Origin: an uncultured Bacillota bacterium | Lineage (GTDB): Bacteria; Bacillota; Clostridia; Christensenellales; QAND01 | Reading direction: 5' to 3' | DNA length: 13,031 nucleotides | NCBI GenBank assembly: GCA_905208455.1 | Contig: CAJLPK010000048.1 | Span: 1 to 13,031, forward strand | In this document: positions 5,656-11,878 of the stretch, in pieces | Layout: each line of letters opens with the position of its first letter | Numbering within the stretch: the first letter of the stretch is position 1 | The notes under the pieces: generated by a model | Seen by the model: the letters and a program-made list of their open reading frames with translations, nothing else | Databases searched by the model: none | What the model was told of the DNA's origin: nothing | Position numbers and translations under genes: made by a program

Positions 5656-7566
5656 ATGAAGGTAATTTTGCCGGATAACAGTGAACGGGAATTTGAAGGC
5701 GCCAATGCGTTGGATTTGGCAAAATCCATTGGGAAAAAGCTGGCAAAGGCGGCGGTGGCGGCCGAGGTAAACGGGAAGATCGTACAGCTGACGCAGCCGT
5801 TGGAGGAGGGGGCCCGTGTACGCATCCTGACCTTTGACGATGAAGAGGGCAAGGAGGTTGTCCGCCATACGGCCAGCCATGTTATGGCGCAGGCTGTCTT
5901 GCATGTGCTGCGCGATAAAAACGTGAAGTTTGCCATTGGCCCGGCCATTAAAAATGGGTTTTATTATGATTTTGATTTGGATGGCAGCATCACCACCGAG
6001 GATTTTCCTGCCATTGAAAAGGAAATGAAAAAAATCGTCGAGGCCAACTATCCCATTGTACGCAGCACCATGCCGCGTGAAAAGGCGCTGGCCTGGGCAA
6101 AAGAACAGAAGCAGCCCTACAAGGAGGAATTGATCCGGGACCTGCCGGAGGATGCGGAAATCTCTTTTTATACGCAGGGCGATTTTACCGACCTTTGTGC
6201 GGGGCCGCATTTGGCATCTACCGGCCGTCTGCGCCACTTTAAGCTGATGAGCGTGGCAGGCGCGTATTGGCGCGGCGATGAGAAGCGCCAGATGCTCCAG
6301 CGCGTGTACGCCACGGCCTTTGACGATAAAAAGGAGCTGGACGACTATATCTTCCGCATGGAAGAAGCGAAAAAACGCGACCATAGAAAGCTGGGCAAGG
6401 AGCTGGATCTGTTCAGCGTACAGGAGGAAGGGCCGGGATTTCCGTTCTTCCATCCCAAAGGCATGGTGCTGAAAAACCAACTCATTGATTTTTGGCGCAA
6501 GGAGCATGTGAAGCGCGGATACGAGGAAATCAGCACGCCCATGATCCTTTCCAGCCAGCTCTGGAAAACCAGCGGGCACTGGGAGCATTACCGCGAAAAC
6601 ATGTATACCGTTGCCATCGACGACCAGGAATTTGCCATCAAGCCGATGAACTGCCCCGGCGGCATGCTGATGTTCAAGCGCAAACGGTACAGCTACCGCG
6701 ATCTGCCGGTCAGAATGGCGGAGCTGGGCACGGTACACCGCCATGAGCTGTCCGGCGCGCTGCATGGGCTGATGCGCGTGCGCTGCTTTACCCAGGATGA
6801 CGCGCATATCTTTATGACAATGGACCAGATCACCGACGAGATCATCGGCGTTTTGGATCTGACGGAATACTTCTACAATGTGTTTGGCTTTAAGTTCCAT
6901 GTAGAGGTTTCCACGCGCCCGGAGGACAGCATGGGCAGCGACGAGCAGTGGGAAACGGCGACCAACGCCCTCATCGGCGCTTTGGAGAAAAAGGGATGGC
7001 CATATACCATCAACGAGGGAGACGGCGCGTTTTACGGCCCGAAAATCGATGTGCACCTGGAGGACTGCATCGGGCGTACCTGGCAATGCGGCACGGTGCA
7101 GCTGGATTTCCAAATGCCGGAGCGTTTTGACTTGACCTATGACGGCGCAGACGGCGAAAAGCATCGCCCGGTGATGATTCACCGCGTAGTGCTGGGCAGC
7201 ATCGAACGCTTTATCGGGGTGCTGACAGAGCATTTCGGCGGCGCGTTCCCGCTGTGGCTGGCACCGGTGCAGGTAAAGGTCATGACCATCACGGACCGCG
7301 TAGACGGGTTTGCGCAAAAGGCGGCGCAGCAGCTGCGCGAAGCCGGGCTGCGCGTGGAACTGGACGCCAGGAATGAAAAGATCGGCTATAAGATCCGCCA
7401 GGCCCGCAATGAGCGCATTCCGTATATGCTGGTCATTGGCGACAGGGAAGCCGAGGCCGGGCAGGTCGCGGTGCGCAAGCGCGGCGAAGGCGAGATGGGC
7501 GATATGGCGTTGGAGGATTTCCTGTCCATGGCGCAGGCGCAGGTGGAAAGCAAGGAGATTTTCTAA
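5656..7566 (+). CDS. thrS: Threonine--tRNA ligase
   Basis: A full-length 636-residue class II synthetase that charges tRNA-Thr in the cytoplasm. The order is TGS domain (about 1-60); editing domain with HxxxH at 71 and 75 and CxxxH at 181 and 185; catalytic core with zinc ligands C333 (in MNCPGG), H384 and H509; motif 2 region around VHRHELSG; motif 3 containing GSIERFIG; and a C-terminal anticodon-binding domain (from about VKVMTITDR). All key residues are present, so both charging and serine editing should be intact. Start ATG 5656 follows AGAGGAGGAAG. It is expressed through the threonine T-box just upstream. No terminator follows; the infC promoter begins seven bases after the stop. Confidence 0.98.
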   Translation: MKVILPDNSEREFEGANALDLAKSIGKKLAKAAVAAEVNGKIVQLTQPLEEGARVRILTFDDEEGKEVVRHTASHVMAQAVLHVLRDKNVKFAIGPAIKNGFYYDFDLDGSITTEDFPAIEKEMKKIVEANYPIVRSTMPREKALAWAKEQKQPYKEELIRDLPEDAEISFYTQGDFTDLCAGPHLASTGRLRHFKLMSVAGAYWRGDEKRQMLQRVYATAFDDKKELDDYIFRMEEAKKRDHRKLGKELDLFSVQEEGPGFPFFHPKGMVLKNQLIDFWRKEHVKRGYEEISTPMILSSQLWKTSGHWEHYRENMYTVAIDDQEFAIKPMNCPGGMLMFKRKRYSYRDLPVRMAELGTVHRHELSGALHGLMRVRCFTQDDAHIFMTMDQITDEIIGVLDLTEYFYNVFGFKFHVEVSTRPEDSMGSDEQWETATNALIGALEKKGWPYTINEGDGAFYGPKIDVHLEDCIGRTWQCGTVQLDFQMPERFDLTYDGADGEKHRPVMIHRVVLGSIERFIGVLTEHFGGAFPLWLAPVQVKVMTITDRVDGFAQKAAQQLREAGLRVELDARNEKIGYKIRQARNERIPYMLVIGDREAEAGQVAVRKRGEGEMGDMALEDFLSMAQAQVESKEIF

Positions 7567-7573
7567 AAATCGC

Positions 7574-7603
7574 TTGACGGGCTGGGCCGGATTATGGTAT
7601 AGT
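7574..7603 (+). promoter_or_regulatory. Sigma-A promoter of infC-rpmI-rplT
   Basis: TTGACG (7574-7579) and TATAGT (7598-7603) with an 18-base spacer and an extended -10 (TGG before TATAGT). It starts seven bases after the thrS stop. Transcription should begin near 7610. Confidence 0.88.
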
Positions 7604-7609
7604 CATTTG

Positions 7610-7716
7610 GTAAGTAGGAGCTGCCCGCTTCTCACCTGCCGGTTCGGCTGTCGGGTTTCAAGGCACAATCGTCTTTTGCATAGCGGGTAGGTTTCTGCCC
7701 GCTATTTTATTTTTTT
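7610..7716 (+). promoter_or_regulatory. infC attenuator leader, probably L20-responsive
   Basis: The leader can form two exclusive structures. CTGCCCGCT at 7621-7629 repeats the 3' arm of the terminator (7695-7703) and can pair with the terminator 5' arm AGCGGGTAG (7682-7690), giving an antiterminator. Between them lies a bulged hairpin, ACCTG 7634-7638 with CGGGT 7652-7656 and CCG 7639-7641 with CGG 7645-7647. In Bacillus subtilis the corresponding leader is bound by ribosomal protein L20, which favours the terminator; that L20 does the same here is inferred from gene order and architecture, not from a sequence match I could test. Confidence 0.82.
7681..7716 (+). terminator. Leader terminator before infC
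   Basis: A 10-bp stem, TAGCGGGTAG (7681-7690) with CTGCCCGCTA (7695-7704), has a GTTT loop and is followed by TTTTATTTTTTT to 7716. The infC Shine-Dalgarno starts four bases later. It is the only terminator between thrS and infC. Confidence 0.93.
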
Positions 7717-7732
7717 GCCGGAGGTGGCTAAG

Positions 7733-8248
7733 ATCAGCAACATCGATTATCAGATCAACGAGGCGATCCGCGATAAAGAGGTGCGCCTGGTAGACGAAAA
7801 CGGGGAACAGTTGGGCATTGTCAAAAACGATGCCGCGCAGCGTATGGCAGAGGAACGCGAACTAGACCTTGTCAAGATCGCGCCGCAGGCCGTTCCGCCC
7901 GTATGCAAGCTGATGGATTATTCCAAATATCGCTTTGAAATGCAAAAACGGGAAAAGGAGCAACGCAAGAACCAAAAGACCATTCAGCTCAAAGAGGTGC
8001 GATTGTCCGCAACCATTGATCTGCATGATATGCAGGTGAAGGCGAAAAACGCGACGAAGTTCCTAAAAGATGGGGATAAGGTGAAGGTGTCCATCCGTTT
8101 CAGAGGGCGCCAGATGACTTATGCCAACCAAGGCAAAGAGGTAATGGACAAATTTTATGAAATGGTGAAGGATTTTTCCACTTTGGAGCGCAAGCCATTG
8201 CTGGAGGGCCGCAATATGATTATGATTCTGGCCCCTGCAAACAACTGA
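7733..8248 (+). CDS. infC: Translation initiation factor IF-3 (ATC start)
   Basis: A 171-residue protein with the two-domain IF3 layout: N-domain with NEAIRDKEVRLV and DLVKIAPQAVPPVCKLMDY, a lysine/glutamate-rich linker helix, and C-domain containing KVKVSIRFRGRQM. IF3 binds the 30S subunit and checks the start codon. No ATG, GTG or TTG fits: GTG 7724 lies inside the Shine-Dalgarno and TTG 7715 lies in the terminator T-run. ATC at 7733 is seven bases after GGAGGT (7720-7725) and begins the conserved sequence. Rare AUN starts are a known hallmark of infC, where IF3 represses its own translation. First gene of infC-rpmI-rplT; rpmI begins 15 bases after its stop. Confidence 0.95.
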   Translation: MSNIDYQINEAIRDKEVRLVDENGEQLGIVKNDAAQRMAEERELDLVKIAPQAVPPVCKLMDYSKYRFEMQKREKEQRKNQKTIQLKEVRLSATIDLHDMQVKAKNATKFLKDGDKVKVSIRFRGRQMTYANQGKEVMDKFYEMVKDFSTLERKPLLEGRNMIMILAPANN

Positions 8249-8263
8249 GAGGAGGGGTAGGCT

Positions 8264-8461
8264 ATGCCCAAGATGAAAACACACCGCGGCGCCGCCAAGC
8301 GCTTAAGCCTGACGGGAAGCGGAAAGGTACGCAGACACAAGGCTTATAAGAGCCACTTGCTCAATTCCAAGAGCAGAAAACGCAAACGCAATCTGCGCAA
8401 AGGCACGTTGGTTGCGGCAGTAGAACAGAAGAAAATCAAGAGGCTGATTCCTTATAAGTAA
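8264..8461 (+). CDS. rpmI: Large ribosomal subunit protein bL35
   Basis: A 65-residue, lysine/arginine-rich protein, the normal length for L35. The N-terminus MPKMKTHRGAAKRLSLTGSG and the later HLLNSKSRKRKRNLR match the family. It binds 23S rRNA in the 50S subunit. GAGAGGAGGGG precedes ATG 8264. It is the middle gene of the infC-rpmI-rplT operon, with short gaps on both sides, and should share the leader control of infC. Confidence 0.98.
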   Translation: MPKMKTHRGAAKRLSLTGSGKVRRHKAYKSHLLNSKSRKRKRNLRKGTLVAAVEQKKIKRLIPYK

Positions 8462-8485
8462 GCCTTGTGAAAGGAGTAATACGCG

Positions 8486-8845
8486 ATGGCAAGAGTGAAA
8501 AGAGCTGTCAACGCTGTGAAAAAGCGTCGTAAAATATTAAAGCTCGCCAAAGGCTATTTTGGCACAAAAAAGAGCAATTACCGGATCGCCAAGCAGGCTG
8601 TCATCAAGTCCCTGGCTTACAGCTACAAGGGCCGTAAGCTGAAAAAGCGTGATTTCCGCCGCTTGTGGATTACCCGCATCAATGCAGCGGCCCGCTTGAA
8701 CGACATCAGCTATTCCCGCTTTATCAACGGGCTGAAAAAAGCCGGCGTGGAAATGAACCGCAAAGTGCTGGCGGATTTGGCTGTGCGCGACGCCGCGGCG
8801 TTCACCGCCCTGTGTGATGTTGCAAAAAAAGCGCTGAATGCGTAA
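8486..8845 (+). CDS. rplT: Large ribosomal subunit protein bL20
   Basis: A 119-residue basic protein of usual length, beginning MARVKRAVNAVKKRRKILK and containing the conserved KGYFGTKKSNYRIAKQAV and RRLWITRINAA segments. L20 is an early 50S assembly protein that binds 23S rRNA. In B. subtilis it also represses this operon through the infC leader, and the matching leader architecture upstream suggests the same here. AAAGGAG lies upstream of ATG 8486. It is the last gene before a strong terminator. Confidence 0.98.
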   Translation: MARVKRAVNAVKKRRKILKLAKGYFGTKKSNYRIAKQAVIKSLAYSYKGRKLKKRDFRRLWITRINAAARLNDISYSRFINGLKKAGVEMNRKVLADLAVRDAAAFTALCDVAKKALNA

Positions 8846-8855
8846 TGCTACAAAG

Positions 8856-8886
8856 CGCCCTTGCTTGTTCAAGGGCGTTTTTTCTT
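8856..8886 (+). terminator. Intrinsic terminator after rplT
   Basis: A perfect 8-bp stem, CGCCCTTG (8856-8863) with CAAGGGCG (8870-8877), has a six-base loop and is followed by TTTTTTCTT. The Shine-Dalgarno of the next gene begins at 8891, so there is no space for a normal promoter between them. Confidence 0.92.
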
Positions 8887-8904
8887 GCAGAAAGGAAGCG
8901 TAAA

Positions 8905-9675
8905 ATGGAAAACGATTTACAGCCGGCCACACACGAGCGCGTCAAATTTTTCAAAGCGCTCCAGGAGCATAAAAACCGAAGCCAAACCGGGCTGTATTTG
9001 CTGGAAGGCGCACGCCTGGTACGCGACGCCATGCTGTCTGCCGCGGCCATTGCACTGCTGATGGTGCGGGCAGAGGATGAAGAGAAATACAGGGACGTCA
9101 TAGAATACGTCCAGCTCTCCGGCGGGCAGGTGTTTGTGGGGGACGACAGGGCCTTGGAACGCGCTTGCTCTACCAAAACCCCACAGGGCATCTGTGCGGC
9201 GGTATTGCTGCCCAAGGATCTGCACAGCGTATCCGGCCGGTATATTTTGGCGCTGGATCATGTCAAGGACCCGGGCAATATGGGAACCATTTTGAGAACG
9301 GCCCAGGCGTTTGGCGCTTCCTGTGCGGTGCTCAGCCCGGGCTGCTGCGATCCCTTTTCGCCCAAATGCGTACGCAGCGCCATGGGCGCGCATTTCAAGC
9401 TGAACATCGCTTTTACCGAAGATTTGCCCGCTCTGCTGTTCGATAAAAAGGTAAACCATGGCTATACCGTCATCGGCGGACACCTAAACGGACACGGTAC
9501 CATGCCGGAGCTGAATAAAAAACGCATCTGTGTCATTGGCGGGGAGGCCGACGGCATGGAGGAGCGCACAGCCTTATCCTGCTCGGCGCTATACCGCATC
9601 CCCATGCCGGGCAAAGCAGAAAGCCTGAACGCGGCGGTCGCGGCGGGCATCCTGATGTTTCAGCTTTTTTCATAA
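8905..9675 (+). CDS. SpoU/TrmH-family RNA 2'-O-methyltransferase
   Basis: A 256-residue SPOUT methyltransferase with an N-terminal substrate-binding region (residues about 10-110, containing LYLLEGARLVRDAM) and the knotted SAM-binding domain. Motif 1 is LDHVKDPGNMGTILR with N125 and R131; motif 2 is GGEADGM with E214, where the usual asparagine before Glu is replaced by Gly; motif 3 is PMPGKAESLNAA with S240 and N242. It probably methylates a 2'-OH in 23S rRNA, like RlmB, but the target base is not predictable. In Bacillus a similar gene (ysgA) lies beside pheST. ATG 8905 follows AAAGGAAG. The gene starts right behind the rplT terminator and probably depends on readthrough or a promoter inside rplT. 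Confidence 0.9.
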   Translation: MENDLQPATHERVKFFKALQEHKNRSQTGLYLLEGARLVRDAMLSAAAIALLMVRAEDEEKYRDVIEYVQLSGGQVFVGDDRALERACSTKTPQGICAAVLLPKDLHSVSGRYILALDHVKDPGNMGTILRTAQAFGASCAVLSPGCCDPFSPKCVRSAMGAHFKLNIAFTEDLPALLFDKKVNHGYTVIGGHLNGHGTMPELNKKRICVIGGEADGMEERTALSCSALYRIPMPGKAESLNAAVAAGILMFQLFS

Positions 9676-9681
9676 GTACGC

Positions 9682-9710
9682 TTTACGCTCATGGCAAACC
9701 AAGGTATACT
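9682..9710 (+). promoter_or_regulatory. Sigma-A-type promoter of the SDR gene
   Basis: TTTACG (9682-9687) and TATACT (9705-9710) with a 17-base spacer, starting seven bases after the methyltransferase stop. It suggests that the dehydrogenase is an independent unit rather than part of the translation gene set. Confidence 0.72.
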
Positions 9711-9746
9711 ATATGTAACTTAGGAATTGCGATGGGAGGAATCAGC

Positions 9747-10502
9747 ATGGATTTAGGGCTGCGGGGCAAAACTGCTATTGTTACGGGCGGCGCCAAGGGC
9801 ATCGGCTCCGGGTGCAGCGAGGTATTGGCCCAGGAGGGATGCAATGTCGTGGTGGTCAGCAGGTCGGATGAGCGCTTGGTACAGTCCTTTGCAGATGGCC
9901 TGGCGGAAAAATACGGAGTCAAAACGCTGGCCGTGCTGGCGGATGTCAGCAAATCCAAAAACATCGACGGCGTGTTTGACAAAGCCATCCAGGCCTTTGG
10001 GCAGGTGGATATTTTGATTAACAACGCGGGCGGCGGCGCGGCGCAAAAGCCCTTTGACGAATTGACGGACGAGGAATGGGCCTATGCGCTGGACAGCAAT
10101 CTGAATTCTGCCTTTATGATGAGCCGCAGGTTCATCCGTGAATGCCGGGCGCACAAGCGCGGAGGGCACATCGTCAACGTGCTGGCCAAGGCCGCCATTA
10201 TGACAAACAGCCGCAACAATACCTCCTATATCGCTGCCAAGGGCGGGATGACAACGATGACCCGCGGCCTGGCCAATGAAGTGATCGACGACGGCATTTA
10301 TGTCAACGGCATTGTGCCGGGGTATGTGGCGACCAGCGTCTACCAGCCGGGCAGTGAAGCGTACGAATACAAAAAGCAGTTTTTGCGCGTAGGCTGGGCC
10401 ACGCCGCGCGATATGGGCACGGTCGCGGCATTTTTATGCTCGCCGTCCGCCTGCCAGGTTGTAGGCGCCATTGTGGATTGCTCCGGTGGTACGATGCTGT
10501 AA
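9747..10502 (+). CDS. Short-chain dehydrogenase/reductase lacking the usual Ser
   Basis: A 251-residue classical SDR. It has the NAD(P)-binding TGGAKGIG at 13-20, NNAG at 92-95, the Tyr-Lys pair YIAAK at 161-165, a PGYVATSVY segment after the active site and a typical C-terminus (SACQVVGAIVDCSGG). The catalytic serine normally follows the IVN-I/V strand as SS; here the strand reads IVNVLAKAA, so Ala147 occupies the expected serine position. Either nearby S155 or T153 takes over, or the enzyme has altered activity. Substrate unknown. The start is ATG 9747 with GGGAGGA six bases upstream. It has its own promoter and no terminator before the pheST leader. Its place between the rRNA methyltransferase and pheS looks like an insertion into a conserved neighbourhood. 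Confidence 0.9.
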   Translation: MDLGLRGKTAIVTGGAKGIGSGCSEVLAQEGCNVVVVSRSDERLVQSFADGLAEKYGVKTLAVLADVSKSKNIDGVFDKAIQAFGQVDILINNAGGGAAQKPFDELTDEEWAYALDSNLNSAFMMSRRFIRECRAHKRGGHIVNVLAKAAIMTNSRNNTSYIAAKGGMTTMTRGLANEVIDDGIYVNGIVPGYVATSVYQPGSEAYEYKKQFLRVGWATPRDMGTVAAFLCSPSACQVVGAIVDCSGGTML

Positions 10503-10509
10503 AACACGG

Positions 10510-10538
10510 TTGTTTTCCATTGGAAATTGTGATATAAT
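10510..10538 (+). promoter_or_regulatory. Sigma-A promoter of pheST
   Basis: TTGTTT (10510-10515) and perfect TATAAT (10533-10538), 17 bases apart, with an extended -10 (TGA before TATAAT). It starts seven bases after the SDR stop. Transcription should begin near 10545. Confidence 0.88.
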
Positions 10539-10544
10539 GCCAAT

Positions 10545-10794
10545 CATCATAGAGGCAGCGATGAGGGAGAAAAGTAGCATTGTCCCTGGGCCAAAGAGAG
10601 GAGACGCCGCCGGCTGTAAGCGTTTCCGGCCAAAGGCAATGGGAAGTTCGCTCCTGAGCTTTTTGCTGAACGCTTCAGTAGGCAAAACGGGCCGGCCCGA
10701 TACAGCCGAATGCGAGCAAAGAACTTTTGTTCTTTGGAATTGCCGGTGGTACCGCGAACATGGCTTCGCCCTGCAAAGGGAGGGGCCTTTTTTT
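10545..10794 (+). promoter_or_regulatory. Phenylalanine T-box leader of pheST
   Basis: This leader senses uncharged tRNA-Phe. Stem I: GGAG 10566-10569 pairs with CTCC 10651-10654 and CATTG 10578-10582 with CAATG 10637-10641. The internal loop has AGTA (10573-10576) on its 5' side and TTC at 10647-10649 on its 3' side; TTC is a phenylalanine codon, so it is read as the specifier. AAAGAGAGG near 10593-10601 matches the distal AG bulge and resembles the same motif in the thrS leader. The T-box core GGTGGTACCGCG is at 10745-10756; its TGGT would pair with a tRNA ending ACCA, as tRNA-Phe does. The terminator follows directly. Confidence 0.95.
10762..10794 (+). terminator. T-box-controlled terminator before pheS
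   Basis: GGCTTC (10762-10767) pairs with GGGGCC (10782-10787), then after one G-A mismatch CCCT (10769-10772) pairs with AGGG (10777-10780), closed by a GCAA tetraloop, with seven T (10788-10794) after. It is the default-off hairpin of the leader. Confidence 0.92.
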
Positions 10795-10846
10795 ATGCGT
10801 TCATCATTTTTTTACCTTTATATGAGAAACGGAGAGGAAGCAGAGC

Positions 10847-11866
10847 ATGAAAGAGCAACTGGAACACATTGCACAGTCTGCCATGGAAGCCTTGCAAAAG
10901 GTGCAAAATTCCGCAGAGCTGGAGCAGCTGAAAGTAAAAGTGCTGGGCCGTAAGGGCGAATTGACGCAGCAAATGCGCCTGTTGGGCAAGATGAGCCCGG
11001 AGGAGCGGCCGGCGTTCGGGCAGAGGGTCAATGCCGTCCGGGAAAAGCTGACGGCGGCGATGGACAAGATGGAAGCGGAGCTAAAGGAAAAGGAAAATGC
11101 CGTCCGCTTTGCCGAGGAGGCGGTGGACGTAACAGCGCCCGGCACGCCGCAGCCCTTAGGCTCTTATCATCCGCTTTCGCTGGTGCTGCAGGAGATAAGG
11201 GATACTTTTTTGGAGATGGGCTTTTCCATCAGCGAAGGGCCGGAAATCGAACTGGATCACTATAATTTTGAGCTTCTGAATATTCCGAAGGACCATCCGG
11301 CCCGCGATGAACAGGATACCTTTTACATCGACGACAACATCGTCTTGCGTACGCATACAAGCCCGGTGCAGGCGCGCACGATGCTAAAGCAAAAGCCTCC
11401 CATCAAGATGATTTGCCCGGGCCGCGTATTCCGCAGCGATGATGTCGATGCCACCCATTCGCCGGTTTTTCACCAGGTCGAGGGGTTGGTCGTGGATAAG
11501 GGCATCCATTTCGGGCATCTGAAATGGCTGTTGGATGATTTTGCCAAGCGCTTTTTCGGGCCGGATACACAGACACGCTTCCGTCCCGGCTATTTTCCCT
11601 TCACGGAACCCAGCGCAGAGGTGGACGCGACCTGCTCTGCCTGCCATGGCAAGGGCTGCCGTGTGTGCAAGGGCACCGGGTGGATTGAGATTTTGGGCTG
11701 CGGCATGGTGCACCCCAATGTATTGCGCGGCTGCGGCATAGACCCAGAGGTATACACGGGCTTCGCCTTTGGCATGGGCATCGACCGTTTGGCAAACATC
11801 AAATACAACATTACAGATATCCGCTTGTTGTTTGAGGGCGACGTGCGGTTCCTGTCGCAGTTTTAG
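10847..11866 (+). CDS. pheS: Phenylalanine--tRNA ligase alpha subunit
   Basis: A 339-residue class II synthetase subunit of normal length. An N-terminal coiled-coil region (about 1-85, rich in Glu/Lys/Gln, with VLGRKGELTQ) precedes the catalytic domain with HPLSLVLQEIRDTF, the THTSPVQAR segment, motif 2 (GRVFRSDDVDATHSPVFHQ) and motif 3 (containing FGMGIDRLA). A CxxCx4CxxC set at C263/C266/C271/C274 is present, as in many Gram-positive PheS, and may hold zinc. It forms the alpha2-beta2 enzyme with PheT, encoded 12 bases downstream. Start ATG 10847 follows GGAGAGGAAG. Expression is through the phenylalanine T-box. Confidence 0.98.
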   Translation: MKEQLEHIAQSAMEALQKVQNSAELEQLKVKVLGRKGELTQQMRLLGKMSPEERPAFGQRVNAVREKLTAAMDKMEAELKEKENAVRFAEEAVDVTAPGTPQPLGSYHPLSLVLQEIRDTFLEMGFSISEGPEIELDHYNFELLNIPKDHPARDEQDTFYIDDNIVLRTHTSPVQARTMLKQKPPIKMICPGRVFRSDDVDATHSPVFHQVEGLVVDKGIHFGHLKWLLDDFAKRFFGPDTQTRFRPGYFPFTEPSAEVDATCSACHGKGCRVCKGTGWIEILGCGMVHPNVLRGCGIDPEVYTGFAFGMGIDRLANIKYNITDIRLLFEGDVRFLSQF

Positions 11867-11878
11867 GAGGGGGAAGCG

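Noticed and set aside
5578..7317. 579-codon open frame on the - strand
   Set aside because: It lies opposite thrS, whose protein is fully conserved; the translation resembles no family I know and has the His/Arg/Gln-rich look of an antisense frame in GC-rich coding DNA.
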